Position numbers and translations under genes: made by a program. DNA of 64,000 nucleotides. Origin: Sediminihaliea albiluteola. GTDB taxonomy: Bacteria > Pseudomonadota > Gammaproteobacteria > Pseudomonadales > Halieaceae. The stretch's first letter is position 1; each line of letters starts with the position of its first letter. Below, piece by piece: positions 8,253 through 16,651 of the stretch. The notes below the pieces were generated by a model. It searched no databases, was not told the DNA's origin, and saw nothing but the letters and a program-made list of their open reading frames with translations. The stretch is taken from NCBI RefSeq assembly GCF_014077625.1, contig NZ_JACFXU010000013.1:1054001-1118000 (forward strand). Reading direction: 5' to 3'.

Positions 8253-9761
8253 TTGGATACCCAAGCACTGGAACCAATAGCCGAGGGGAGCTTACTGGCT
8301 GCCATCGATCTGGGCAGTAACTCCTTTCACCTGGTCATTGCCCGTGTAGAGCACGGTGAAATCCGGCCAGTCGAAACACTGGCCGAAAAAGTACAGCTCG
8401 GCGCCGGCTTTGAAGATGAGCTATTGAGCACTGAAGCCATGCTGCGCGGTCTCGACTGTCTCGCTCGCTTCAAACAATTACTCGATACTCTCAAACCCGA
8501 CCGCTTGCGTATCGTCGGCACTCAGGCACTGCGAGCAGCCAAAAACCGCCGCGAATTCACCCGGCCAGCAAAAGCCCTCTTAGGTAGCCCAGTGGATGTA
8601 ATCTATGGCCGAGAAGAAGCTCGCTTAGTGTATCTAGGTGTGGCTCACAGCCTTGCAGATGACGCGCATTCGCGATTAGTGGTGGATATAGGAGGTGGCA
8701 GCACTGAGTTGATTATCGGCCAGCGCTTTGAGGCACAGCGGCTCGATAGTTTACAAATGGGCTGTGTGACCTATAGCCATGAGTTTTTTCCCGACGCCCA
8801 GATCACTCAGGAACGCTACCAGCGAGCCTATAATCGAGCACGCTTGGAGCTTTCATACCTGCGCCACCACTACCATCACAGACACTGGGAAGAATGTGTG
8901 GGTTCCTCTGGAACCTTGCGAGCGATTGAAAGTATCCTGCTGCAAAATGGCTGGAGCAAGGCAGGGATTTGTGCTGCTGGACTACAAAGACTAGAGCAAA
9001 CATTGCTCGAGTTTAGCGACTTCGATCAAATCCAAGTCGAGGGTTTATCCGAGCAGCGCCGCAGCGTCATTGTCAGCGGGGTGGCGCTGAGTCGTGCTGT
9101 ATTTGATGTACTGGGTATCGATCAAATGCGCATTTCTAAAGGCGCACTGCGCGAGGGCGTTATTTACGACTTAGACGGCCGCCTTTTTCATGAGGATGTA
9201 CGAGAGCGCACTATCAATGCACTGATGCAGCGCTACAACGTCGACGATCAAGCTGCAGTCATTGTTGAGAAACGAGCGCGCATGCTGTTTGAGGCCACGC
9301 GCGATAAATGGCTACTCAATAGTGCTGACTGGGACCTGCTGCACCGAGCTAGCTGCACCCTTGATATAGGCATGGCGATTTCTCACAAACACTACAACCG
9401 CCACTCAGCCTATCTATTAAAAAATGCTGACCTGCCTGGGTTTTCCCAAGAAGAACAGGAGCAGCTAGCGTTACTAGCGCGCTACCACCGCGGTAAATTC
9501 GATGAACAGCAATTTAATGAGCAGAACGACAGCGAAAGTTTAGCTCTCTTACGCCTGATCATCCTGCTGCGCCTAGCCTTTCTTTTTAAGCACGTGGAAC
9601 AGCAGGAACTGTTGCCAGAGTTTGCTATTGAAGTCGAACAGCGCTCACTGCACTTAAGCTTCCCTGATGAATGGTTAGATCAGCACCCACTGACCACTTG
9701 GGAGCTTGAGCAGGAGCAAAAGCTGCTGCAAAAGCAGGATTTTAGCCTGCTAATTCACTAA
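8253..9761 (+). CDS. ppx: Exopolyphosphatase / guanosine pentaphosphate phosphohydrolase
   Basis: A 502-residue Ppx/GppA family protein that removes terminal phosphate from polyphosphate (or pppGpp). The actin-like ATPase-fold motifs AAIDLGSNSFHLVIA, YGREEARLVYLGV and VVDIGGGSTELIIG are in order, followed by an HD-like helical C-terminal half (HKHYNRHSAYL). The start appears to be TTG at 8253; AGGAAC lies about eleven bases upstream and the first in-frame ATG falls after the conserved N-terminal motif. The gene ends one base before the stop of the convergent hydrolase gene. Length and C-terminal domain favour Ppx over GppA. Confidence 0.93.
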   Translation: MDTQALEPIAEGSLLAAIDLGSNSFHLVIARVEHGEIRPVETLAEKVQLGAGFEDELLSTEAMLRGLDCLARFKQLLDTLKPDRLRIVGTQALRAAKNRREFTRPAKALLGSPVDVIYGREEARLVYLGVAHSLADDAHSRLVVDIGGGSTELIIGQRFEAQRLDSLQMGCVTYSHEFFPDAQITQERYQRAYNRARLELSYLRHHYHHRHWEECVGSSGTLRAIESILLQNGWSKAGICAAGLQRLEQTLLEFSDFDQIQVEGLSEQRRSVIVSGVALSRAVFDVLGIDQMRISKGALREGVIYDLDGRLFHEDVRERTINALMQRYNVDDQAAVIVEKRARMLFEATRDKWLLNSADWDLLHRASCTLDIGMAISHKHYNRHSAYLLKNADLPGFSQEEQEQLALLARYHRGKFDEQQFNEQNDSESLALLRLIILLRLAFLFKHVEQQELLPEFAIEVEQRSLHLSFPDEWLDQHPLTTWELEQEQKLLQKQDFSLLIH

Positions 9762-9762
9762 C

Positions 9763-10764
9763 TCAATCGCGCTCAGACTCTGCTTGGCTAATCTCCTCAA
9801 GATAGGCCAGCATCAGACTATTCACCTGATCAGAAGCTTCTAGCTGCACCATATGTCCAGCACCGGGAATCATCTCAACACGGCGCAAATCGGGAAAAAT
9901 AGCCCGCATTTGTGCTATTGGATCATCGCCGTGAAAACCCTCTAAGTCGACATCGTTTTCACTGCCGATAAAGTAGGCCGGCACAGCGCTCTGCACACCT
10001 TCATAAGGGCGACGCTGCTCCCACTTTAAATCGAATGAGCGGTACCAGTTGAGCCCACCGGTAAAGCCGGTGCGACTGTATTCACTGACAAAAAACTCTA
10101 GCTCCAGCTCTGACAACCAGGGCCAAGGCAGCGCTGGCGGCTCTTCCATAGCATCGAGATAAGAAGTTCCGGGTGGGTAGTTAAACATCTTAAAGAAGTC
10201 ACAGTCGCCGCTGAGGGTGTAAAACACTTTATGTAAGAAAAGTCGGGGCTGCGCTGCTAACTCGCGATCGGCCCGCGGCGGCTCGCGAAAGTACTCAATA
10301 TGCAAAAAGTGCTGCTCAGCGATTCGGCGGTACTCAGTCAAAGGCGGCTCATCCGGGTTGTGGGGTGCCGCAGGGTTTTCCAAACCGATCACTGCAATCA
10401 CCCGCTCCGGATGCCGCAGAGCTAAGTCGTAAATAGCAAAGGCACCAAAATCTAAGCCGGCGAACACTGCTCGCTGCAAGCCCAGATGATCTAATAGGCC
10501 GACTAAATCCCCAGTGATGTGATCGATATCATAGGCCTTTACCTCAGCTGGTGCGTCAGTCTGACCCATACCCCGCATATCCGGTGCGATCACTCGATAA
10601 CCCGCATTAGCCAGTGCGGTAATTTGTCGGTGCCAACTAAACCAGAGGTGGGGAAATCCATGGCAGAGCACGATCGGCAGGCCACTGCCCTGCTCTACGT
10701 AGTGCATGTTGATGCCATTAATCTTGGCGTGGTGGTGTTGCCATTGCATAAGCGACTTCCTCAT
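9763..10764 (-). CDS. Alpha/beta hydrolase, epoxide-hydrolase-like
   Basis: A 333-residue alpha/beta-hydrolase. The N-terminal oxyanion motif HGFPHLWFSWHRQ, APDMRGMGQTDAP and the nucleophile elbow AGLDFGAF with Asp as nucleophile resemble soluble epoxide hydrolases and haloalkane dehalogenases; the last His is in PGAGHMVQLE and the acid is probably in SENDVD. The elbow differs from the usual GHDWG form in having Leu before the Asp and Phe after it. A cap domain rich in Trp/Tyr fits between. It is transcribed towards ppx. The family is clear, but epoxide hydrolase activity is only one possibility. Confidence 0.8.
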   Translation of the reverse strand: MRKSLMQWQHHHAKINGINMHYVEQGSGLPIVLCHGFPHLWFSWHRQITALANAGYRVIAPDMRGMGQTDAPAEVKAYDIDHITGDLVGLLDHLGLQRAVFAGLDFGAFAIYDLALRHPERVIAVIGLENPAAPHNPDEPPLTEYRRIAEQHFLHIEYFREPPRADRELAAQPRLFLHKVFYTLSGDCDFFKMFNYPPGTSYLDAMEEPPALPWPWLSELELEFFVSEYSRTGFTGGLNWYRSFDLKWEQRRPYEGVQSAVPAYFIGSENDVDLEGFHGDDPIAQMRAIFPDLRRVEMIPGAGHMVQLEASDQVNSLMLAYLEEISQAESERD

Positions 10765-10829
10765 AACTCATAAAGCCTAGGGCCATCCTGCCACAAGCAG
10801 ATACAAGCTGCAGGCCTGATACATTGAAC

Positions 10830-10842
10830 AGATACAGTATCT
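10830..10842. promoter_or_regulatory. Palindrome upstream of the alkaline phosphatase gene
   Basis: AGATAC and GTATCT flank one base, a perfect palindrome 80 bases before the alkaline phosphatase start, with another GATACA copy 13 bases earlier. It does not match the Pho box (tandem CTGTCAT). It may be an operator for an unidentified regulator. Confidence 0.3.
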
Positions 10843-10922
10843 CAAGAGGGGCCTGTAGAATGCAGGCTAGTCAAGTTCACACTATCATGCTTCACTAACA
10901 TTTTTTGCTCGGAGCTTTTTTT

Positions 10923-12320
10923 ATGTTTCGTTTCAAAACACTTATGTTGGCACTTATTCTGGGCCTTTGCAGCAATATGCTCCATGCCGCCAATGTGATT
11001 CTTATTATTGGCGATGGTATGGATGACCATCAAATTAGTATCGCCCGCAACTACCTCAAAGGCGCTCAAGGTCGTTTACTACTCGATGACATGCCACTGC
11101 GAGCAGCGGTCCAGATCCTCACCGTCGAAGATAGCACTGAGCATAAACCGGTCTATGTCGCCGACTCCGCCAATACTGCTACCACCCTCGCCACCGGCGT
11201 TGTCACCAGCCGCGGGCGTATTAGCACTGCTGCAGGCAGTGATGAAGACCTGCCAACCATTGCCGAGTTAGCCAGCGCAGCGGGCCTGCGCAGCGGTATC
11301 GTGACCAGCGCCAGCGTTACTGATGCTACACCAGCTGCTTTTGCTGCTCATGTCAGCCTACGACTGTGTGAAAACCCGAACAAGATGCTAGATATCAATT
11401 ATCGCGGGATTCCCTTAGGCAACTGTAAGCAAGACCTAAAAGCCGCAGGCGGGCCCGGGTCTATCGCCGAACAACTTGCAGCATCATCCTTAGATATCTT
11501 GCTTGGCGGCGGCAGCAAACATTTCAGCCCAGAGATTGAAGGTGGCAATATCAGCGTGGCCGAAGCTGCCCAAGCTAATGGCTTTACCCTCGTACACAAC
11601 CTAGAGCAACTACACAATGCCCCAGCTGATGCACGTCTGCTTGGCCTTTTCGCACCGGGCACCTTGCCCGTGCGCCTCCAGGGCGAGGGGCAGCGCAGCG
11701 CCGAGGCCGCAAAGCCCAGCTTGCTTAATCGATTACACCCCTACCTAGGGAGCGTGAGCTACCCGGATGTCATGCGCTGCGAAGCTAATCCACAGGCTGA
11801 AGGCATTCCCACACTTAAGGCCATGACCGAAGTCGCTCTGGAATATTTATCGCGCGATAACCCCACAGGCTTCTTTTTGATGGTCGAATCAGCCTCGATT
11901 GATAAGCAGGCCCATGAACGCAAGCCCTGTGGCTCGATTGGCGAAATGGAGCAACTCGAAGAAGTCTTGGCCACTGCAATGGCCTTTGCCGAAAACCAGC
12001 CCGATACGCTGATCTTAGTTACTGCCGATCACGCTCAAGCGGCACAGCTGGTACCCGATGGAAGTATGTACAAGGACTACAACATACCGGTGTATTCGCC
12101 GGGTATGGTAGCGCGAATTGTTACTCCCGAAGGTGCCATCATGGGCGTTAACTATGCTACTAACAACTACCCCTACGAGGAACATACTGGTGCTAACGTG
12201 CCCTTATTTGGCAACAGTGAAGCCCAAGCCTATGTGCCAGCTTTTATCCAACAAAGTGATCTATTCAACATTATGCGCGATTACTTAGGCTTAAAGCCTG
12301 AGGTAGAACTTAGAGATTGA
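10923..12320 (+). CDS. Secreted alkaline phosphatase, PhoA family
   Basis: A periplasmic metal-dependent phosphomonoesterase of 465 residues. A Sec signal peptide (MFRFKTLMLALILGLCSNMLHA) ends near residue 22. The nucleophile is S82 in VADSANTATTLATG; other family sites are ASVTDATPAAFAAHVSLR (substrate Arg), VESASIDKQAH, TADHAQ and HTGANVP. In the second metal site the E. coli TADHAH pattern reads TADHAQ, so one His is Gln. GGAG eight bases ahead supports the ATG at 10923 over one six codons earlier. Its 3' end overlaps convergent gspB by 11 bases. It would release phosphate from organic esters; the local ppx gene also handles phosphate. Confidence 0.9.
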   Translation: MFRFKTLMLALILGLCSNMLHAANVILIIGDGMDDHQISIARNYLKGAQGRLLLDDMPLRAAVQILTVEDSTEHKPVYVADSANTATTLATGVVTSRGRISTAAGSDEDLPTIAELASAAGLRSGIVTSASVTDATPAAFAAHVSLRLCENPNKMLDINYRGIPLGNCKQDLKAAGGPGSIAEQLAASSLDILLGGGSKHFSPEIEGGNISVAEAAQANGFTLVHNLEQLHNAPADARLLGLFAPGTLPVRLQGEGQRSAEAAKPSLLNRLHPYLGSVSYPDVMRCEANPQAEGIPTLKAMTEVALEYLSRDNPTGFFLMVESASIDKQAHERKPCGSIGEMEQLEEVLATAMAFAENQPDTLILVTADHAQAAQLVPDGSMYKDYNIPVYSPGMVARIVTPEGAIMGVNYATNNYPYEEHTGANVPLFGNSEAQAYVPAFIQQSDLFNIMRDYLGLKPEVELRD

Positions 12321-13158
12321 CCCAACTGCTGAGCGCCGGCAGACGAAAAGACTGACCGGCGAAGCTCAGTACTACTGAGTCCGGCAAAATCTCTTCAACG
12401 CGCAGGCCTTTACCAATACTGCTGCCTGCACTTGCGCTCTGACCATTGATCAACACCTTTGAGCGAGTGGCATCTGCATGATAGTCATGAGCGCTGTACA
12501 AGACAGTGGGAATGGCGTCCTTTTGCTGCTGAGACAAATCCGCAAGAAAAGGCGCCGCGTGTTCTACTGCTTTAGCCTGCTGCATCTGCGACTGCGCTTG
12601 ACGCAGCAGGGCGTCGACATCAAGCACCGTCTGTTCTTGCCCCTCAGTATTGCTTTGCTGAGCCTCCACCTGCTGGCTAGCACTCGAGCGAAGCGGCTCA
12701 GCTTCTGCAGGCTCATCGAGCGACAGCTCAGCGCTTTCAGACATGGAGCCTTGAGTATACAAAGCAGCCACTTCAGCGGGTGGCTGGGGCTTCGCATTTG
12801 TGCTGTCGATCAACGCCGGTCTCAGCTCTGGTGCAGCAACACGATGGGATGATTCGAGCACCACTGGCTGTGCCGCAGGCTTAAGCGCGGGGCTCGAGGT
12901 CGCGCTATTCGCTATAGAAGCCACAGGCGCTACATCAAGGGGGCTAGTGTTTACTGGACTAGCAGCCTTGGGCGCCAGCAACAACCAAGCGATCAGCGTC
13001 AAAGCCAGCACCAGCGCCAAAGCCAGCAAGCCTTGAGACCAAGAACTTGCTGCCGGCACAGCGCTATCACTGTAATGCTGAGTGGCAATACCTGGCACCT
13101 CGCCGGGATTGGCGCGCTCACGATTGGAGCGATTAATCGCGTCTAAAATTAGCGACAT
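12310..13158 (-). CDS. gspB: Type II secretion assembly protein GspB
   Basis: A 282-residue inner-membrane protein. It has a short cytoplasmic start (MSLILDAINRSNRERANPGE), one membrane helix near residues 40-62 (GLLALALVLALTLIAWLLL), a long Pro/Ala/Ser/Glu-rich periplasmic linker, and a C-terminal domain (YSAHDYHADATRSKVLINGQ... GLRVEEILPDSVVLSF) typical of GspB/ExeB/PulB. With GspA it helps place the secretin in the peptidoglycan layer. It lies 48 bases downstream of gspA, on the same strand, and no other type II secretion gene is in the window. Family confidence is high from the C-terminal domain and the neighbour. Confidence 0.88.
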   Translation of the reverse strand: MSLILDAINRSNRERANPGEVPGIATQHYSDSAVPAASSWSQGLLALALVLALTLIAWLLLAPKAASPVNTSPLDVAPVASIANSATSSPALKPAAQPVVLESSHRVAAPELRPALIDSTNAKPQPPAEVAALYTQGSMSESAELSLDEPAEAEPLRSSASQQVEAQQSNTEGQEQTVLDVDALLRQAQSQMQQAKAVEHAAPFLADLSQQQKDAIPTVLYSAHDYHADATRSKVLINGQSASAGSSIGKGLRVEEILPDSVVLSFAGQSFRLPALSSWVNL

Positions 13159-13206
13159 AGCGCAAACCTCTGCTAGACCTGAACACCGTCTACGAGTACT
13201 CCTAAG

Positions 13207-14865
13207 TCAGTCATTAGCACGGCCTAAAAGCAGTGTCTTGGCCTGGGCGCGGGTGGGGTCGATACCGAGCTGCTCGTTTAACTTTAGCAGGGTCTGCAGC
13301 CCTACTACTCCGTCGGCCTCCAAATGATTCGCCTGCTGGAACAAGCGCACCCGCGTTTCCAGGGTCGCGCTAAAACCTGTGGTCGCCAAGGGTCTTTCCT
13401 GCCCATCCAGCTCTGCTAGCATTTGAGCGACTTGTGCCACTACAGGACTTTTATCCCCTATAGAAAGCGGCTTAGCAAAACCCTCAGGGGGGCGCCACAA
13501 TAGATAAAACTCACCCTGCCAGAGTTTGGCCAAATGCGTCAGCGGCACATTGACCAATCCTTGAGAGCTCGCCAACACGGCCTCTTGCCCCTGCACTGCA
13601 ATCAATAGCGCAGCGGCGCTAAAACGCTCCTCCGTAACCAGCTCTAGCACCAGTGGACGGTCATAAGCCTGCAGTGCATCCCATGTTTGCACCCGCTCGC
13701 GATAGCAAAGCAGTCCCTCCTGTACTTGAGTACTGCAGACCTCAGCGGGCACTGTAATGGCGGAATGCAAAGCCCACAAATACTCCCCAGCTTGCCTTGG
13801 CGGCAATAACCAGCTGCGATTAAGCGCTGGAGGCCCAGCTGCTGCCAGTGCTGATACGGCCTCCTCTTGCTCGCCTTGTTGCAGCGTAACTACCGGCAAG
13901 TTGTGTCGCTCGCTCACTGCAGCCACAGCAGCGGGACTTGAGTGCTCACTGAGTACAGGCTGTTGTGGCCAATAAAACCATAGCAGCAAGCCGGCAATCA
14001 GCAGCAAGCACAGTGGCAGCAACAACCAGGGCCAAACTTTGGCCGCCGGCCTCTCGCCCATGACTTCCCGGGCGGCAACTTCTACCATGGCGCGATCAGC
14101 TCGCGCCTTATTGCGGCCATAGGCGCCGAGTAACACACGATCACATAAAACATTAATCAATCGCGGAATACCCCGGGTACGCCGATGAATACGCCGCACT
14201 ACCGCATCGGGAAAGAGCTCCCGGTCCGGGGCTAGACCAGCCACCTGTAAACGGTGGCGAATATAGGCCCGCGTTTCTGCTAAATTAAGTGGCTCTAGAT
14301 TGTAGCGCGCTGTAATTCGCTGATTTAATTGACGCAGCTCAGGGCGCTGTAATAAGGCCGCCAGCTCCGGCTGACCAATAAGGATAATTTGCAGTAACTT
14401 TTCGCTATTAGTTTCTAAGTTTGTCAGTAAGCGTATCTGCTCTAGCACCTCAAAATCTAAGTGCTGCGCTTCATCGATCAGCAGGACGGTTTTGCGGCCG
14501 CGGGCGTGATTGTCCAATAAAAAACGCTGCAGCTTATCAGTCAGCGTTTTCAGACTGGTGTTATCCGGGTCATAGTCGATACCCAGCTCATCGCAAGCAC
14601 TGGCCAAGAGCTCTAAAGCATTCAGCGCGGGATTGAGAATGATTGCGATGTCTGTGCTGTCGGGCAACTGCTCCAACAGACAGCGATTGATAGTGGTCTT
14701 ACCGGTACCGACTTCACCTGTCAGCAGAATAAAACCACCGCTACCGGCCACACCATAGAGTAAGTGGGCCAGTGCATCTCGGTGGCGCGCGCTCATAAAA
14801 AGATACCGCGGGTTCACCGCGATAGAAAATGGCGCTTCCTTAAGCCCAAAATATTGATGATACAT
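13207..14865 (-). CDS. gspA: General secretion ATPase GspA/ExeA with peptidoglycan-binding domain
   Basis: A 552-residue AAA ATPase. The start MYHQYFGLKEAPFSIAVNPRYLF is diagnostic of ExeA. Walker A is GEVGTGKTT (50-58) and Walker B is VLLIDEAQH (127-135); RRTRGIPRLINVLCDR closes the ATPase domain. One membrane helix (LLLPLCLLLIAGLLLWFYW) lies near residues 280-300, and the periplasmic C-terminus ends in a PG_binding_1 repeat (ETRVRLFQQANHLEADGVVGLQTLLKL). It probably works with GspB to reorganise peptidoglycan for the type II secretin. It starts 58 bases from the padR stop on the same strand, but the two look functionally unrelated. Confidence 0.93.
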   Translation of the reverse strand: MYHQYFGLKEAPFSIAVNPRYLFMSARHRDALAHLLYGVAGSGGFILLTGEVGTGKTTINRCLLEQLPDSTDIAIILNPALNALELLASACDELGIDYDPDNTSLKTLTDKLQRFLLDNHARGRKTVLLIDEAQHLDFEVLEQIRLLTNLETNSEKLLQIILIGQPELAALLQRPELRQLNQRITARYNLEPLNLAETRAYIRHRLQVAGLAPDRELFPDAVVRRIHRRTRGIPRLINVLCDRVLLGAYGRNKARADRAMVEVAAREVMGERPAAKVWPWLLLPLCLLLIAGLLLWFYWPQQPVLSEHSSPAAVAAVSERHNLPVVTLQQGEQEEAVSALAAAGPPALNRSWLLPPRQAGEYLWALHSAITVPAEVCSTQVQEGLLCYRERVQTWDALQAYDRPLVLELVTEERFSAAALLIAVQGQEAVLASSQGLVNVPLTHLAKLWQGEFYLLWRPPEGFAKPLSIGDKSPVVAQVAQMLAELDGQERPLATTGFSATLETRVRLFQQANHLEADGVVGLQTLLKLNEQLGIDPTRAQAKTLLLGRAND

Positions 14866-14923
14866 ACTGGCCTATGTTTGCCCCGCAAAGAGATGACATT
14901 ATGCCCAAGGCACTGCCTCGCGG

Positions 14924-15478
14924 CTATGGCGATGAAGGGCTATCAATATTTGAGAGCATACTAAGAGCCTCATCGCACCAAGCCAGAAACTGCTCTCCCT
15001 GCCTAATGCCGGCCAGCAGGGCCAAGTAAACGCCTTTGCGGCGCAGCGGTAAGCTATCGGGCTCAGCGTAATGGCGCCGCCTGATTTTTTCATAGAGATA
15101 AAGTCGCTGCATCATTTCATCGCGGCGCTGCCGCAGCTCGCCGCTGAGATGAGCCAAGTTGGCCTCACTCAAGTTATAAAGCTTGACCCACAGGTCATCT
15201 TTAGCTTCTTGCACACGGCTGGGACCAAAGACCCACTGCGCCAATTCCTCTCGTCCCGCCTCAGTCAGGCGATAGAGGATTTTATCGGGCCGACTGCGCT
15301 GCACAACGGTTTCTTTGTCCAGCAAGCCCTGCTCGGCCAACTTATGCAACTGCTGATAAATTTGCTGATGGCTGGCATGCCAAAAAAAACCCAAAGACAC
15401 ATCGAAAGCTTTCGCCAACTCATAGCCAGACATGTCGTCTTCTAACAGAGCGGTCATAATGGCGTGAGACAATGCCAT
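14924..15478 (-). CDS. PadR-family transcriptional regulator
   Basis: A 184-residue PadR-type repressor. The winged helix occupies the first 90 residues (MALSHAIMTALLEDDMSGYELAKAF ... ILYRLTEAGREELAQWV), followed by a helical C-terminal dimerisation domain with a Tyr/Arg-rich helix (YLYEKIRRRHYAEP). It is divergent from the nitronate monooxygenase gene, and the 142-base spacer contains a perfect palindrome, so control of that gene and of itself is the obvious inference. The ligand is unknown; PadR relatives often sense phenolic acids or other small aromatics. Confidence 0.9.
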   Translation of the reverse strand: MALSHAIMTALLEDDMSGYELAKAFDVSLGFFWHASHQQIYQQLHKLAEQGLLDKETVVQRSRPDKILYRLTEAGREELAQWVFGPSRVQEAKDDLWVKLYNLSEANLAHLSGELRQRRDEMMQRLYLYEKIRRRHYAEPDSLPLRRKGVYLALLAGIRQGEQFLAWCDEALSMLSNIDSPSSP

Positions 15479-15556
15479 GAGATATTCCTATTCCAAACCT
15501 GCGGCAAGCATAGCCTGACGAGCCCTCATATACAAAAACTTGCATATAGAGCAATC

Positions 15557-15572
15557 ATGCAATAAGTTGCAT
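15557..15572. promoter_or_regulatory. Likely PadR operator
   Basis: ATGCAA-TAAG-TTGCAT is a perfect 6+4+6 palindrome, and a further TTGCATA half-site lies at 15540-15546. It sits between the divergent padR and nitronate monooxygenase genes, 49 bases before the latter's start. PadR proteins bind palindromes of this general kind (ATGT-N-ACAT types are known), so this is the natural operator candidate. Confidence 0.55.
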
Positions 15573-15620
15573 AACCTAATCTATTTATATTTCATCAGCT
15601 CAACCCACAAGGAGCTCCTT

Positions 15621-16586
15621 ATGGCCCTACCTGACTCTCTAAAGCACAGCCTGCAACTACCAGTAATCGGCGCACCAATGTTTATTGTGTCTAACCCTGA
15701 ACTGGTTCTGGCCCAGTGCAAAGCGGGGATCGTCGGTTCTTTTCCCGCTCTCAACGCGCGTCCAGCTGAAGAGCTGGAAAATTGGCTGATAAAAATCACC
15801 ACAGAACTTGAACAGTACAATAAGCAGAATCCTGATAGCCCCGCCGCACCTTTCGCGGTCAATCAGATAGTGCACAAATCCAATGATCGGCTGCAGCACG
15901 ACCTGGAGCTCTGCGTAAAGTACAAGGTGCCCATCGTCATCACTTCCCTCGGTGCGCAAGAGTTTGTCAACGATGCGGTGCACTCCTACGGTGGCATAGT
16001 GCTTCACGACGTCATCAACGACCGTTTTGCGCGCAAAGCTATTGAAAAAGGTGCCGATGGCTTGATTGCGGTGGCAGCAGGTGCCGGAGGGCATGCCAGC
16101 GCCATCTCCCCCTTTGCCTTAATACAAGAAATTAGAGAGTGGTTTGACGGCCCGCTGCTACTTTCCGGCTCAATCGCTACCGGTGATGGCATCTTGGCAG
16201 CACAGGCCATGGGCGCTGATTTGGGCTATATCGGTTCGGCGTTTATCGCTACCGAGGAAGCCAATGCCGAGCAGGCCTATAAGCAGGCTATCGTAGACAA
16301 CTTCTCCAAAGACATCGTCTATACCAATCTCTTCACTGGGGTCCACGGCAACTATCTACGCCCCTCGATTGAGGCGGCGGGGTTAGACCCCGATAAGCTC
16401 CCAGAGAGCGATCCTTCGGCGATGAATTTTGGTTCTGGCGGTGCCTCGGCGACCAAGGCCTGGCGCGATATCTGGGGCTGCGGACAAGGTATCGGGGCAG
16501 TCAAAGCAGTGGTCCCCGCCGCTGAGCTGATAGCTCGACTAAAGCGTGAATATCAGCAAGCTAAAGAGCGATTGTCAGCCCTTTAA
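15621..16586 (+). CDS. Nitronate monooxygenase-like FMN enzyme
   Basis: A 321-residue TIM-barrel flavoprotein of the 2-nitropropane dioxygenase/nitronate monooxygenase family, which oxidises alkyl nitronates such as propionate-3-nitronate. The start LQLPVIGAPMFIVSNPELVLAQCKAGIVGSF, the AGAGGHA segment with the likely catalytic His, and GSIATGDGILAAQAMGADLGYIGSAF for phosphate binding are all present. The ATG at 15621 follows GGAG by six bases; an upstream in-frame start at 15540 was rejected because it falls inside the regulatory spacer. Regulation by the divergent PadR is inferred. Some members of this family are enoyl-ACP reductases (FabK), so the substrate is not settled. Confidence 0.88.
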   Translation: MALPDSLKHSLQLPVIGAPMFIVSNPELVLAQCKAGIVGSFPALNARPAEELENWLIKITTELEQYNKQNPDSPAAPFAVNQIVHKSNDRLQHDLELCVKYKVPIVITSLGAQEFVNDAVHSYGGIVLHDVINDRFARKAIEKGADGLIAVAAGAGGHASAISPFALIQEIREWFDGPLLLSGSIATGDGILAAQAMGADLGYIGSAFIATEEANAEQAYKQAIVDNFSKDIVYTNLFTGVHGNYLRPSIEAAGLDPDKLPESDPSAMNFGSGGASATKAWRDIWGCGQGIGAVKAVVPAAELIARLKREYQQAKERLSAL

Positions 16587-16625
16587 AGTCGCGACATCTA
16601 GGCTGAACAGTCAATGCTCCTGAAG

Positions 16626-16648
16626 GGCTGGCCCTGATTGGGCCAGCC
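16626..16648. terminator. Hairpin between convergent genes
   Basis: GGCTGGCCC and GGGCCAGCC form a 9-bp stem with a 5-base loop just before the stop of the TSUP gene and 40 bases after the monooxygenase stop. T-runs are poor on both sides. It probably acts as a bidirectional terminator. Confidence 0.6.
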
Positions 16649-16651
16649 TTA

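Noticed and set aside
10830-10842. A Pho box for the alkaline phosphatase
   Set aside because: The palindrome does not match the tandem CTGTCAT pattern, so PhoB control is not claimed.
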